From assembly GCF_026788005.1 (NCBI RefSeq), contig NZ_JABEPE010000010.1, positions 62,001 to 126,000 of the forward strand: a stretch of DNA of 64,000 nucleotides, written 5' to 3'. Under the pieces are notes generated by a model. It saw nothing but the letters and a program-made list of their open reading frames with translations. It was not told where the DNA came from and made no database searches. Source of the DNA: Alteromonas sp. a30 (GTDB taxonomy: Bacteria; Pseudomonadota; Gammaproteobacteria; Enterobacterales; Alteromonadaceae). Below, piece by piece: positions 40,770 through 49,822 of this stretch. The position numbers were made by a program, and so were the translations under genes. Numbering within the stretch: the stretch's first letter is position 1; each line of letters starts with the position of its first letter.

Positions 40770-40798
40770 TTGTTTTTTGTTAGCGTTAAAACTATAAA
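40770..40798 (+). promoter_or_regulatory. Predicted promoter of the first TonB-dependent receptor
   Basis: TTGTTT (40770-40775), 17-bp spacer, TATAAA (40793-40798). Start near 40805. Confidence 0.45.
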
Positions 40799-40950
40799 GA
40801 TCACCTGTCCAAATGAGAGTTTGGGCAGACACCAAGGAATTCACAAAAAATGCCGAGAAATTTCTTTCTTGCTAAACGCCCAAATGGCGAGATGATCTTT
40901 TCATCAAAGCGGCTAGAAAATTAAGTAATGAAAACCATTGGGGACACACA

Positions 40951-43593
40951 ATGAAAATGCAACTATCAAGATTGTCTAAAGGCATTCGACTGGTCACTGC
41001 TGCCTCTTTAACAGCATCCATGACCTTAGCGCTTCCAGCAATGGCACAAGAGCCTAGTGCGGAAGATAACTCTGTGGAGAAAATTGCTGTTGTTGGTACA
41101 CGTTCAGCACCAAGATCAATTGGTGACTCACCTGTACCTGTAGACATCATCTCAGAGGAAGAGTTCCGTAACCAAGGTTCTACCGATTTAGTATCCATGA
41201 TGCAGTCGGCGGTTCCTTCTTTTAACGTTAATGATCAACCTATCAACGATGCTTCAACGCTGGTTCGCCCTGCCAACTTACGTGGTATGGCTTCCGACCA
41301 CACGTTAGTATTGGTCAACGGCAAGCGTCGTCACCGTTCAGCCGTTATCACCTTCTTAGGTGGTGGCTTGTCTGACGGTGCCCAAGGCCCTGATATTTCA
41401 ACTATCCCTTCTATTGCACTTAAGCAAGTTGAAGTGCTTCGTGATGGTGCTGCGGCACAATATGGTTCAGATGCCATCGCGGGTGTTGTTAACTTCGTAT
41501 TGAAAGATGACGCAGAAGGTGGTTCTTTCGAAGCACGCTACGGCTCTTACTATGAAGGTGACGGCGATACTCAACAGTATTCAGGTAATATCGGTTTACC
41601 TTTTACTAACAACGGTTTCGCTAACTTCAGTTTTGAGTATCGCGAAGCCGATGACACGGTGCGCTCTGTGCAACGTGATGACGCCGCTGACTTAATTGCT
41701 GGTGGCAACCAATTCGTTAGCGACCCAGCTCAAATATGGGGTAATCCAAAAGTTGACGATGACATTAAGTTTTTCGCTAACCTTGGTTTAGAACTTAACA
41801 ACAACAGCGAAGCTTACTTATTTGGTAACTATGCAACTCGCGACGTTGATGGTGGTTTCTACTATCGTAACCCTCACACACGTGGTGGTGTATATGACGG
41901 TGGATTCTTATCCGAAGACACAAATGGCGATGGTGTTGTTAGCGAAGGCGAAGGCTCAGCATTGTTACTTGTTGGCGACTTAGATGGCGTTGGTACTGGT
42001 GTAGAATGTCCGTTTGTTCGTATTACAGATAACAACGTGCTGGACGATGCAGATTACGGCCTAATTTCTGACGGCTCTACTGCCGTTGGTCAAAACTGTT
42101 TTGCATTTAACGAATTATTCCCTGGCGGCTTCACACCTCGTTTCGGCGGTACAGTTGAAGATATGTCATTAGTATTCGGTACACGAGGTGTGCTAGATAA
42201 CGAAGTGTCTTACGACATCAGTTTCTCATTCGGTGAGAACGAAGTTGATTTTTCAATCCGTAACACCGTAAACCCATCTTTAGGTCCAAATACGCCAACT
42301 GAATTTAGCCCTGGTCGCTATACTCAGGAAGAAAAAAGCTTCAACTTAGACCTATCAAAACCATTTGATGTAGGGCTTTCTGAGCCACTATTCCTAGCCG
42401 GTGGTTTCGAATATCGTCGTGAATCGTACGAGTCAGTTGCTGGCGATCCGCAGTCTTATGAGGTTGGTCCATTAGCTTCTCAAGGTTTCGGTATCGGCTC
42501 AAACGGCTTCCCTGGACTAAGTGCTCGCTTCCAAGGCGATAACTCTCGTCGCAGTTATGCTTTCTATCTAGACTCTGAAATTTACATTGCGGAAAACTTC
42601 CTACTAGGCGCAGCAATTCGTTATGAAGACTTCTCAGACTTTGGTAACACAACCAAAGGTAAATTGTCCGCACACTGGCAGTTAACTGATAGCTATGCAT
42701 TGCGTGGGGCTTACTCAACGGGCTTTAAAGCACCGACCATTGGTCAGAGTAATGTACGTAACGTAACAACGGCATTTAGCCCTACAGGCTTAGTTGACCG
42801 CGCCACGTTACCGCCTACCGATCCTATTGCGATTCAAAAAGGTGCTACGCCGCTTGAACCAGAAGAATCCACTAACTGGAGTCTTGGTTTCGTAGCGGAA
42901 TTCGATAGCGGCTTATTCGTGACTGTCGATTACTTCAACATTGAACTAGAAGACCGTATCAGTACCACATCAGGTATTCGCTTAACGCAAGAAGATATTG
43001 ATACGTTACTAGCCAATGGCGTAACGGATGCTTCCAGCTTTGGCGAAGTAAGCTTCTTTACCAACGACTTTACCACCACAACCGAAGGTGTAGACGTTGT
43101 AGCCAACTACAACATGGAAATGTTTGGTGGTGATACTCGCTTCGCACTTGCCTACAACTGGACAAACACTGAAGTTGATGAAGTTAAAACGTTTGAAGTG
43201 AATGGCGAAACCGTCAGAAACATCTCTGACGAGCGTATTCGTATGTTGGAGGATAACCTACCACCAGTGCGTTACAGCTTAACAGCGAACCACACAAACG
43301 GTGACTGGCGCTTCTTAACGCGCGTTAACTACTTCGGTAGCATTTTCGAAGATCACTTGGATTCAGCCCTACCAATCGACAAAATTGGTTCTGAATTTAC
43401 TGTTGATTTAGAAGTTGGCTACACCTTCAACGACAGCCTAACGTTTGTTGTTGGTGCGAAGAACGCATTTGATGAAGAGCCGGATCGCAATGAACTATAT
43501 GACACAGAAGTGGCTGGTTCATTGTACCCAACAACTTCACCGATTGGCATTAACGGTGGCTTCTATTATGTTAGAGGCATTTACACCTTCTAA
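40951..43593 (+). CDS. TonB-dependent outer-membrane receptor
   Basis: 880-residue ligand-gated porin. Signal peptide ends at AMA (about residue 33). A TonB-box-like segment (VEKIAVVGTRSA) and plug domain follow (VPVDIISEEEFRNQG, LRGMASDHTLVLVNGKRRH, VEVLRDGAAAQYGSDAIAGVVNFVLK), then a barrel ending in the aromatic terminus GIYTF. There is no N-terminal signalling (STN) extension, so it cannot signal to a FecR in the classical way although a FecI/FecR-like pair follows. The plug resembles large marine receptors of unknown or carbohydrate/peptide-type substrates. A clear terminator follows, separating it from the sigma gene. Confidence 0.93.
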   Translation: MKMQLSRLSKGIRLVTAASLTASMTLALPAMAQEPSAEDNSVEKIAVVGTRSAPRSIGDSPVPVDIISEEEFRNQGSTDLVSMMQSAVPSFNVNDQPINDASTLVRPANLRGMASDHTLVLVNGKRRHRSAVITFLGGGLSDGAQGPDISTIPSIALKQVEVLRDGAAAQYGSDAIAGVVNFVLKDDAEGGSFEARYGSYYEGDGDTQQYSGNIGLPFTNNGFANFSFEYREADDTVRSVQRDDAADLIAGGNQFVSDPAQIWGNPKVDDDIKFFANLGLELNNNSEAYLFGNYATRDVDGGFYYRNPHTRGGVYDGGFLSEDTNGDGVVSEGEGSALLLVGDLDGVGTGVECPFVRITDNNVLDDADYGLISDGSTAVGQNCFAFNELFPGGFTPRFGGTVEDMSLVFGTRGVLDNEVSYDISFSFGENEVDFSIRNTVNPSLGPNTPTEFSPGRYTQEEKSFNLDLSKPFDVGLSEPLFLAGGFEYRRESYESVAGDPQSYEVGPLASQGFGIGSNGFPGLSARFQGDNSRRSYAFYLDSEIYIAENFLLGAAIRYEDFSDFGNTTKGKLSAHWQLTDSYALRGAYSTGFKAPTIGQSNVRNVTTAFSPTGLVDRATLPPTDPIAIQKGATPLEPEESTNWSLGFVAEFDSGLFVTVDYFNIELEDRISTTSGIRLTQEDIDTLLANGVTDASSFGEVSFFTNDFTTTTEGVDVVANYNMEMFGGDTRFALAYNWTNTEVDEVKTFEVNGETVRNISDERIRMLEDNLPPVRYSLTANHTNGDWRFLTRVNYFGSIFEDHLDSALPIDKIGSEFTVDLEVGYTFNDSLTFVVGAKNAFDEEPDRNELYDTEVAGSLYPTTSPIGINGGFYYVRGIYTF

Positions 43594-43608
43594 CTTAAAA
43601 ACGATTTG

Positions 43609-43634
43609 AAAAGGGGCGAAAGCCCCTTTTTTTT
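43609..43634 (+). terminator. Terminator after the first TonB-dependent receptor
   Basis: AAGGGGC (43611-43617), GAAA tetraloop, GCCCCTT (43622-43628), then T run to 43634. Strong intrinsic terminator. Confidence 0.9.
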
Positions 43635-43766
43635 ACCTCAAACCTCACAAACAAATTTACTGACGCCGCTTTTTTCTATACCTTACCTATATCCATTTAT
43701 TTTACCTATTGTGTAAATTGCTTCTCTGTGATTAAACTAAGGTTCCGCAACCTCAATAAATACGTT

Positions 43767-44345
43767 ATGGCTAAAAAATCAGAACTAGTGGATGTGTTTC
43801 TGAACTACCGCACTCAATTAAGAAGAGCGGTAAGCGGTATTGTTAAAAGCGACGATATTGATGATATAGTGCAGGAAACATTCATTAAAAGTTACGAAGC
43901 TGACTTAAAACAAAAAATTGAATTCGAGCGTACTTATATGTTGAGAACCGCTCGTAACCTTGCAATAAACCATGTTTCCAAAGCGTCTGAACGTAGCAAC
44001 ATCTCCATGGAAGATTGTCACGAATACGACACAAACTTGATGGGAACACAATTAGAAACGCTTTTTGAAAGCAAAGAAAGATTCTTCCATTTTTGCCGTG
44101 CAACCGACATGCTTTCCAATGAAGTGAAAAGAGTCTTCATACTTAAGAAAGTTTACGGAATGAGCCAAAAAGAAATTGCAGCGCATATCGGCATTAGTGA
44201 AAGCATGGTTGAAAAGCACGTCGCTAAAGGGCTACAAAAATGCTCCAATATCTTAGAACGGTTAAATTTGCTATCATCTAAGCGACAACGCAAAGCCTCA
44301 AAAAACCCAAATTGTACCGAGGCAACACCTATACCAACGCCATAA
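43767..44345 (+). CDS. FecI-type ECF sigma factor
   Basis: Small ECF sigma factor of the iron-type (FecI) group. Region 2: VDVFLNYRTQLRRAVSGIV, DIDDIVQETFIKSYE and RTYMLRTARNLAINH; region 4: LKKVYGMSQKEIAAHIGISESMVEKHVAKGL. The ATG at 43767 (MAKKSEL) starts at the domain edge; an in-frame GTG at 43728 would add 13 residues. The final 30 residues are basic and proline-rich. It is followed twelve bases later by a gene for a FecR cytoplasmic domain. A terminator separates it from the upstream receptor, so it has its own promoter. Confidence 0.9.
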   Translation: MAKKSELVDVFLNYRTQLRRAVSGIVKSDDIDDIVQETFIKSYEADLKQKIEFERTYMLRTARNLAINHVSKASERSNISMEDCHEYDTNLMGTQLETLFESKERFFHFCRATDMLSNEVKRVFILKKVYGMSQKEIAAHIGISESMVEKHVAKGLQKCSNILERLNLLSSKRQRKASKNPNCTEATPIPTP

Positions 44346-44357
44346 ACCCAAAACAAC

Positions 44358-44561
44358 ATGAACAATAGCTCATTAATAGAGACTAAAGAAAAGATACGAG
44401 AATTAGCGAGCTTATGGATAAGCAGGATGGATAGAGGGTTGAGTCAAGAAGAACAACTCGCTTTGGATAAATGGTTAAATGAATCAGAAACTCACACACA
44501 AGAGCTGATAAATCTTGCCGTACTATGGGACAACCTAAGTTCATTAAGCCGGTTCCGATAA
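44358..44561 (+). CDS. Truncated FecR-like anti-sigma domain (DUF4880 only)
   Basis: 67 residues matching the N-terminal cytoplasmic domain of FecR/PupR proteins: LASLWISRMDRGLSQEEQLALDKWLNESE, HTQELINLAVLWDNL (each shown in part). Full FecR has about 300 residues with a membrane helix and periplasmic domain. Here the stop is followed within about 20 bases by a terminator, so no remnant of the rest exists. The free domain could still bind the adjacent sigma factor. It is either a natural short regulator or the result of a deletion. No STN domain exists in the neighbouring receptor to signal to it. Confidence 0.85.
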   Translation: MNNSSLIETKEKIRELASLWISRMDRGLSQEEQLALDKWLNESETHTQELINLAVLWDNLSSLSRFR

Positions 44562-44582
44562 TGCCCCTCTTTGCACCCTATT

Positions 44583-44608
44583 AAAAAACCGCCTTTCAGC
44601 GGTTTTTT
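44583..44608. terminator. Bidirectional terminator
   Basis: AAAAAACCGC (44583-44592) pairs with GCGGTTTTTT (44599-44608) around CTTTCA. It serves the fecI/fecR-like genes on the plus strand and the TPR gene of the TonB operon on the minus strand. Confidence 0.88.
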
Positions 44609-44635
44609 GTTCTATCCGTCACCAGCAAGCTGAAC

Positions 44636-45961
44636 CTAGGAAGAAAGCTCTGCTTCTAAACGTGCCTGCGTTTGCTTTTCGCCGTTAACAAACTGCTTCC
44701 ACTGCTGCGCCATTTTCCTACTGGATTTATGCTTTTCTGCTTCTGCCAGTGCGTTTAGCGCGGCGTTGTATTCTTTCTTATTGTACAACGCCATACCAAT
44801 CACCAAATGCGATACACCGGGATTACGCAACCCTCCTTTATCAAGGGCTTTTTGCGCGCGAACAATGGCTTGGTCCCACTTCTCTTCATTTAAGAAGATT
44901 TGGCTAAGTTGTGCATCTAGCTCTCCATCAACAGACAGGTCCGCCGCCGACAACATTACAGGTACGGCTTTCTCACTTTCCTTCGCCGCAGCCCAGCACT
45001 GAGACAAGAAGCGTAAATTACGTAAGTTCTTATCAAGCTTGCCACTATCCATTGCGTCCACCATTAAACGAGCGGCTTTGTAAGGCACTTGGTGATAGTA
45101 ATAAAGCTGAGCGAGGTTAAACATGTCCGACCCCGTTTCAATAAAGCCTTGCTGATACGCCGACTCCATTACCGCAAGCTGCTTCTTCTCTTCACCAATT
45201 TCGCCATACATGCCACCTAACTGAATCCAGTATTTAGGTTCATTGTAGTGACGCACTAGTTTTACTAAAATCTCAGTCACCTTTTTAGGCTGCTTTAGCT
45301 CGTAATAAATGGCGCGTTGTAAAATGTACCAGTTTTCTTCGGCGACACCTCTTTCAGGGTCCGCTTCAACCAGTTCAACGGCTTTATTAATATGTGCTAA
45401 CGCTTCCTTATAGTCCTTTTGTTGGTAACGTGCTTGCGCTTTTAGCAGATAATTCTTAGGTGGAATATCGCCCGCGTTAATGGATTCCCAGCGCTCAAGA
45501 TACTCAATGCTCTTATCATAGTTGCCACGCATCAAGTTAAGCTGCGACAAACTAAACAATGTGCTTTGTTCAAACGACTCTGGGATCGGCTGCTGTTCAA
45601 CTACCAACGCAAAAGAGTCGATGGCTTTATCGTAATCTTCTGCGTTGTAGTAAATAAAACCATAGAAGTTATACATCATGGCTTTTTCGTAGCTGTTCAT
45701 CGATGCGCTTTTGTCTTTGACTTTATTCAGTACATCAATCGCCGCGGCAGTATCACCTCCGTCTCCTAATTTTTGTGCTCGAGCTAACTGCTCATACACT
45801 CGAGCCCGCAGAGCAGGCGTGCGACGCACTTTGCGCTTTGGCTTTGCGTCTTCTTCCTGAGCGAAAGCGTATCCTGCATCCCCTAAAGGAATTACTGCTG
45901 GGGAAATAGATAGCGCCAACACCGCGCTAACCACTGACATTGCCGGTAATAGGAATTTCAT
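44636..45961 (-). CDS. Exported TPR-repeat protein of the TonB operon
   Basis: 441-residue protein with signal peptide (ending near GYAFAQ, residues 30-35), a basic stretch (KPKRKVRRTP) and then tetratricopeptide repeats through the rest (YEKAMMYNFYGFIYYNAEDYDKAID and similar helices). It ends the DUF3450-ttpC-exbB-exbD-tonB cluster with a six-base gap after tonB. TPR proteins in this position are conserved in TonB2 systems of marine gammaproteobacteria; they likely scaffold the energy-transducing complex in the periplasm. Exact role unknown. Confidence 0.87.
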   Translation of the reverse strand: MKFLLPAMSVVSAVLALSISPAVIPLGDAGYAFAQEEDAKPKRKVRRTPALRARVYEQLARAQKLGDGGDTAAAIDVLNKVKDKSASMNSYEKAMMYNFYGFIYYNAEDYDKAIDSFALVVEQQPIPESFEQSTLFSLSQLNLMRGNYDKSIEYLERWESINAGDIPPKNYLLKAQARYQQKDYKEALAHINKAVELVEADPERGVAEENWYILQRAIYYELKQPKKVTEILVKLVRHYNEPKYWIQLGGMYGEIGEEKKQLAVMESAYQQGFIETGSDMFNLAQLYYYHQVPYKAARLMVDAMDSGKLDKNLRNLRFLSQCWAAAKESEKAVPVMLSAADLSVDGELDAQLSQIFLNEEKWDQAIVRAQKALDKGGLRNPGVSHLVIGMALYNKKEYNAALNALAEAEKHKSSRKMAQQWKQFVNGEKQTQARLEAELSS

Positions 45962-45967
45962 TTCTGA

Positions 45968-46576
45968 TTAACCTCCCATCTCAAACACAATACGGTTTTG
46001 GACACCCGACACATCTGTTGGCTCACCATTCACCACCCGCGGCTTATATTTGAACTTCAAAGCTGCATCAATTGCTGCTCGCTCAAAAATGCCTTCGGGA
46101 TTGGCTTCAACCACAAAAGGATCTTTTACTGAGCCCTGTTTGCTTACGGTAAATTCTACAATGACGTAACCTTCAATTCCGCGCTGTTGCGCACGTCGAG
46201 GATACACAGGGGCAACTTTAACGATAGGCAGATACTCGCCATCGCCGGACTCAAGAGCCAAGCCACCATCCAATGAGACATCCGCGCCAACATCGGCAGA
46301 AAAGTCGACCGAGTTGCCTTCTGAGTTAGGTGATGCAGAATCGAGCTGAGGTTGATTCATTTGTGGTGGCGGCTCTTTCGGTGGAGGCGGCTTACGCGGT
46401 TTACGTTCTTTCTTCTGAACCGCTTCTTCCTTCTTCACGCGAACAAAATCCAGCACACTGCCTCTCGGTGGATCGGTCAATGCGCTATCACCACTTTTGA
46501 TCAACGACTGCATTACATAAAAGAGTGCTAGGGTAATCCCTAAACTTAACACTAACGCAATCAATATACGGACCAT
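45968..46576 (-). CDS. TonB energy transducer (TonB2 type)
   Basis: 202-residue protein with an N-terminal membrane anchor (about residues 4-24), a proline- and lysine-rich spacer (RKPPPPKEPPPQ), and a C-terminal TonB domain (VYPRRAQQRGIEGYVIVEFTVSKQG... ending in RIVFEMGG). The short spacer and cluster context mark the TonB2 type rather than classical TonB1. It connects the ExbB/ExbD motor to outer-membrane receptors. It is two bases after exbD. The obvious receptor partners are the two receptor genes flanking this cluster. Confidence 0.93.
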   Translation of the reverse strand: MVRILIALVLSLGITLALFYVMQSLIKSGDSALTDPPRGSVLDFVRVKKEEAVQKKERKPRKPPPPKEPPPQMNQPQLDSASPNSEGNSVDFSADVGADVSLDGGLALESGDGEYLPIVKVAPVYPRRAQQRGIEGYVIVEFTVSKQGSVKDPFVVEANPEGIFERAAIDAALKFKYKPRVVNGEPTDVSGVQNRIVFEMGG

Positions 46577-46578
46577 AA

Positions 46579-46986
46579 TTACTGCTCTGCTGCTGCGATT
46601 GAAACATCGTAGGCACCGGCTGCACGAGACGCATCCATTACCTTAATTAGCGTGTTAACATCGGCTTTCTTATCCGCTTGAATCACCACAGAACCTTGTG
46701 GGTTTTCTGCTTTCAAACGCTCGATGTTAGCCTGAACCGCGCGCTGGTCGATTTTACGCTTGTTGATCCAAATTTCGCCTTTATCTGAAATCGCCACCAA
46801 AATAGTTGCTCTTGGTTTTGATACGGCGGTAGACGCTTCTGGCCGGTTAACATCAATACCCGCTTCTTTTACAAATGAGGCGGTTACAATGAAGAAGATC
46901 AACATGATGAATACAACGTCCAACATTGGCGTCATATCAATGGTTGCTTCCTCTTCTTCCATCAGGTTTTGAAAATGCTGTTTCAT
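46579..46986 (-). CDS. exbD: ExbD-type energy-transducing protein
   Basis: 135 residues: one N-terminal membrane helix containing the essential aspartate D23 (MTPMLDVVFIMLIFFIV), followed by a periplasmic domain (INKRKIDQRAVQANIERL). It uses the proton gradient with ExbB to energise TonB. It lies between exbB (68 bases upstream) and tonB. Confidence 0.94.
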   Translation of the reverse strand: MKQHFQNLMEEEEATIDMTPMLDVVFIMLIFFIVTASFVKEAGIDVNRPEASTAVSKPRATILVAISDKGEIWINKRKIDQRAVQANIERLKAENPQGSVVIQADKKADVNTLIKVMDASRAAGAYDVSIAAAEQ

Positions 46987-47054
46987 TTTGTATCACCTAC
47001 CCTTTTGGGTGTATGGCTCGCCTAGCGCAATGCAGGCGAGGAAATAAACTGTGC

Positions 47055-47585
47055 TTAACTTTCTCTGTCTAATTGCAGCGCATCTTCTAAATGCATGCGT
47101 TCAGACTTACTGGTACGTGTTAACCATGTTGAGGCAAACACGCCGGACAAAGCGCCGACCATTCCCGCCATCGTTGGGACAGTCGCTTTTGACACACCTG
47201 CCGCCATTGAGCGCGCATTGCCTGACCCTGAAATCGCCATGACATCAAATACTTCTATCATGCCGGTCACAGTTCCCATCAACCCCAGCAGCGGACAAAG
47301 CGCCACCATCGCTTGAATAACAGGAATCGAATTTTTCAGTTGTAAGTCCAGTCGAGAGATAAACAGTTGACGAATTTGCTCTGCGTTCCAAGAGCTTCTG
47401 TCTTTGCGGGCGTACCAGTTGGCAATCGTTTGCTCTTTCAGCTTGCGATGCCATACAAAAAAGTACATTGCCCGCTCTAAAATGAGTAACCACATGATGA
47501 AGATTAAGACACCGATGGCCAGTAGTACCTGACCACCTGTTTCGGTAAAATCTCGTATGGCTTCTAAAAACTCAATGAAGAACAT
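47055..47585 (-). CDS. exbB: ExbB-type proton channel protein
   Basis: 176-residue three-helix MotA/TolQ/ExbB protein: TM1 near residues 16-38, and the TM2-TM3 hairpin with CPLLGLMGTVTGMIEVF and ATVPTMAGMVGALSGVF. Pore-forming partner of ExbD. It is the second ExbB-fold protein of the cluster; the larger one upstream is the TtpC-type. Gap of 17 bases to that gene. Confidence 0.93.
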   Translation of the reverse strand: MFFIEFLEAIRDFTETGGQVLLAIGVLIFIMWLLILERAMYFFVWHRKLKEQTIANWYARKDRSSWNAEQIRQLFISRLDLQLKNSIPVIQAMVALCPLLGLMGTVTGMIEVFDVMAISGSGNARSMAAGVSKATVPTMAGMVGALSGVFASTWLTRTSKSERMHLEDALQLDRES

Positions 47586-47602
47586 GGCTTTTCTCCTTCG
47601 GC

Positions 47603-48967
47603 TTACGCGTTTTGCTCAGCACGTTCGGCGATAACTCCAGCAGATTGTTCTTGTAAGATGCCAACAATAGCTTTACTACGTGTGCTTAATAAGGCGTACA
47701 ACAAGGTAGTAGGTATAGCCACAACCAAGCCAAGTACGGTTGTTACCAAGGCAGTTGAAATACCACCCGCCATTAATTTCGGGTCGCCCGTACCAAACAA
47801 GGTAATCGCTTGGAAGGTTTTGATCATCCCCGTTACCGTACCTAATAAGCCCATCAACGGCGCAACAACAGAGATGATTTTCACCACGGTGAGAGAGCGC
47901 GTGAGTTTTGGCATTTCGCCTAAAATGGCTTCGGTTAAATGTAGCTCTAATGCTTCTACGTCGGCTTCTGGGTGCTTGTCACGCACTTGCATAACTCGGC
48001 CAAGCGGGTTGTCTGATGTAAAAGTAGTTGATTTTAACTGACGGTCTACTTTGAGCTTGATAAGTGTCAGCGAGATTAAACGCTCAAGAGCTAATAACAA
48101 GCCAATTGCGCCCACTGCTAGGATGATGTAACCCACTGTGCCGCCTTGCTCTACACGCTCTTGCAATGTTGGAGCTTGTACCAACAAACCAAGAATGGAG
48201 CCACCTGTTGGGTCTAAGCCAAATTTTACAAACTCGCCGTTAGACGCTTGTAACTCAGCCGCGCTGTCGCCGTAGCGAGCCGCAGGTTGACGAATCAATT
48301 CAGCAATCGTACCTGTTGCGCCGTTGAAGTCGAGGTATTTACCATCGGCAACCAAAGCGAATGGACCAACACGAACAATGTCTTTTTGAACCTTGTTACC
48401 ACCCGCTTCTACTACGTCAGTTGTGAATCGAGAGATTTTGCCGGATTCGGTCATTTCACGTTGAATTTCAAACCAAACGCGCTCAATTTCTTCAATTGAA
48501 GCCAGCTTTGAACTTGTTCCCATTGACTGTGCAAGCTCATCTAGGAATACATCACGTCCGGGTAATTCTGCGGAAATTAATGAATTGTGGAATTTGTTTT
48601 TAGTGTCGCCAGATACTTGCTGAAGCACACCAAACAATTCTTTTAATGAACCCAAGCGCTTGGTTAACGACTCATTTAAGTCGGCAATTTTGAACTCATT
48701 TTCTTCGAATTGCGTTTCCAAACGCTCACTACGATTTAATTCGTTGTTACGCGTTTGTGCCGCTTCTGCCAACATGCGATCTTGCTCGGAAACCTTCTGA
48801 GCAAACTCTTTTTCGCGTGCTGCGTTTTGTTTATTTTGCTGGTATTGACCTTCTTCCAATTGCTTAAGCAAGCTATCAAGGTCTAGGGCGGTGTTTTCTG
48901 CCATTGCGCTTGTTGTGACAACCGCACCAAACACTGTCGCTGTAATTAATTTAAACAAGTTTTTCAT
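47603..48967 (-). CDS. ttpC: TtpC-type ExbB homologue with periplasmic extension
   Basis: 454-residue protein: signal peptide (to about residue 23), a long coiled-coil periplasmic region (about 25-270), then a three-helix MotA/TolQ/ExbB core with APLMGLLGTVTGMIKTF and ISTALVTTVLGLVVAIPTT. This is the architecture of TtpC, the extra component that defines TonB2 systems in Vibrio and relatives. Conserved order DUF3450, ttpC, exbB, exbD, tonB, TPR confirms the assignment. It presumably spans the periplasm to support TonB2 at the outer membrane. Confidence 0.92.
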   Translation of the reverse strand: MKNLFKLITATVFGAVVTTSAMAENTALDLDSLLKQLEEGQYQQNKQNAAREKEFAQKVSEQDRMLAEAAQTRNNELNRSERLETQFEENEFKIADLNESLTKRLGSLKELFGVLQQVSGDTKNKFHNSLISAELPGRDVFLDELAQSMGTSSKLASIEEIERVWFEIQREMTESGKISRFTTDVVEAGGNKVQKDIVRVGPFALVADGKYLDFNGATGTIAELIRQPAARYGDSAAELQASNGEFVKFGLDPTGGSILGLLVQAPTLQERVEQGGTVGYIILAVGAIGLLLALERLISLTLIKLKVDRQLKSTTFTSDNPLGRVMQVRDKHPEADVEALELHLTEAILGEMPKLTRSLTVVKIISVVAPLMGLLGTVTGMIKTFQAITLFGTGDPKLMAGGISTALVTTVLGLVVAIPTTLLYALLSTRSKAIVGILQEQSAGVIAERAEQNA

Positions 48968-48979
48968 GATGCTGGTTCC

Positions 48980-49750
48980 TTACTCGGTAATCGCCACAGG
49001 CAACGTCAACAAATCTGGGGCCATTTGCTTCTTCGCCATACGTAAGCCTTTAGTGACTTGCGTACGATAGCTAGAAGAAAGCTCTTCCCACTGTTTGGTT
49101 TGTTTGTTCCAAACACCTTGTTTGCTGGCATCACGAGTTTGATAAAGCAAAATAGTGCGACCAACACGCAAGAAGTCGACTTCACGCTCTTGGCCTTCAA
49201 CGGTTAACAAACCTGAGTAAGCTTCCATTGAACGCCCATAATCCATCTCAACTTGGTAGGCTTCCATCACACGACGGAATTTTTCAGACACAGAGACATC
49301 GGCGCGATCCATCATGTCGCGTAAATCCGCAATACGCTTGCTGCGTTCTTCTGGTAAGAAAGGTATGTCTAACGAAACGAATTGCGCTAAACCGTCGATC
49401 ATTCGCAACATTAAAGGCGTGATTTGTCTTTCGATGACACTGACTTCATCAATTGACTTGTTAAGGTCTGCCATTTCTTGAACTTGGTTGCGGATTTGCT
49501 TTTCAAGCTGACCGTTATAAACGCGCAAACCATCGGTTTCTTTGTTGATGGTTTTAAACTTCTGGATCTTACTTTCGATAGTATCCGTTAACCCGTTGAT
49601 TTTTTGTTGTGAGCTTGCGGCGGATTCGTTGATCTTTGACGCAGCTTTAACAACAGGCTTCAGATACCCATCTTCTTGTGCGATCCCTGTATTCGCAAAC
49701 GCTAAGCTAGCAGCGAGTACAGCAACTGGGAATGTCTTGGAAAGCTTCAT
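48980..49750 (-). CDS. DUF3450 exported coiled-coil protein
   Basis: 256 residues: signal peptide (ending near TGIAQ, residues 22-25) and a long coiled coil (about 35-110), then a helical domain with LVTLPV-like C-terminus. DUF3450 proteins are found almost only upstream of TtpC-type TonB2 clusters; they probably assist the periplasmic assembly. It is first in a six-gene minus-strand operon (48980 down to 44636). A good candidate Pho box with a -10 at the right distance precedes it. Confidence 0.92.
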   Translation of the reverse strand: MKLSKTFPVAVLAASLAFANTGIAQEDGYLKPVVKAASKINESAASSQQKINGLTDTIESKIQKFKTINKETDGLRVYNGQLEKQIRNQVQEMADLNKSIDEVSVIERQITPLMLRMIDGLAQFVSLDIPFLPEERSKRIADLRDMMDRADVSVSEKFRRVMEAYQVEMDYGRSMEAYSGLLTVEGQEREVDFLRVGRTILLYQTRDASKQGVWNKQTKQWEELSSSYRTQVTKGLRMAKKQMAPDLLTLPVAITE

Positions 49751-49822
49751 ATACCTTACCCTAAACGTGATGTTTACATGGCAGAACGCCTAAAATTTCT
49801 GGGCGCAGTTTAGGGGGGCTCT

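Larger units (their letters stand above)
40373..40950. other. Long AT-rich leader region of the first TonB-dependent receptor
   Basis: 578 bases with no convincing gene. It holds two palindromes (40703-40714, 40729-40741), a predicted promoter (40770-40798) and an approximately 145-base 5' UTR with a stem formed by CTGTCCAAA and TTTGGGCAG (about 40806-40829, one G-T pair). No known riboswitch was recognised. Confidence 0.55.

Noticed and set aside
42341-42718. 125-codon minus-strand ORF inside the first TonB-dependent receptor
   Set aside because: Antisense to intact barrel-coding sequence; no ribosome-binding site or domain recognised.
47658-48041. 127-codon plus-strand ORF inside ttpC
   Set aside because: Antisense to the conserved ExbB core and without family features.
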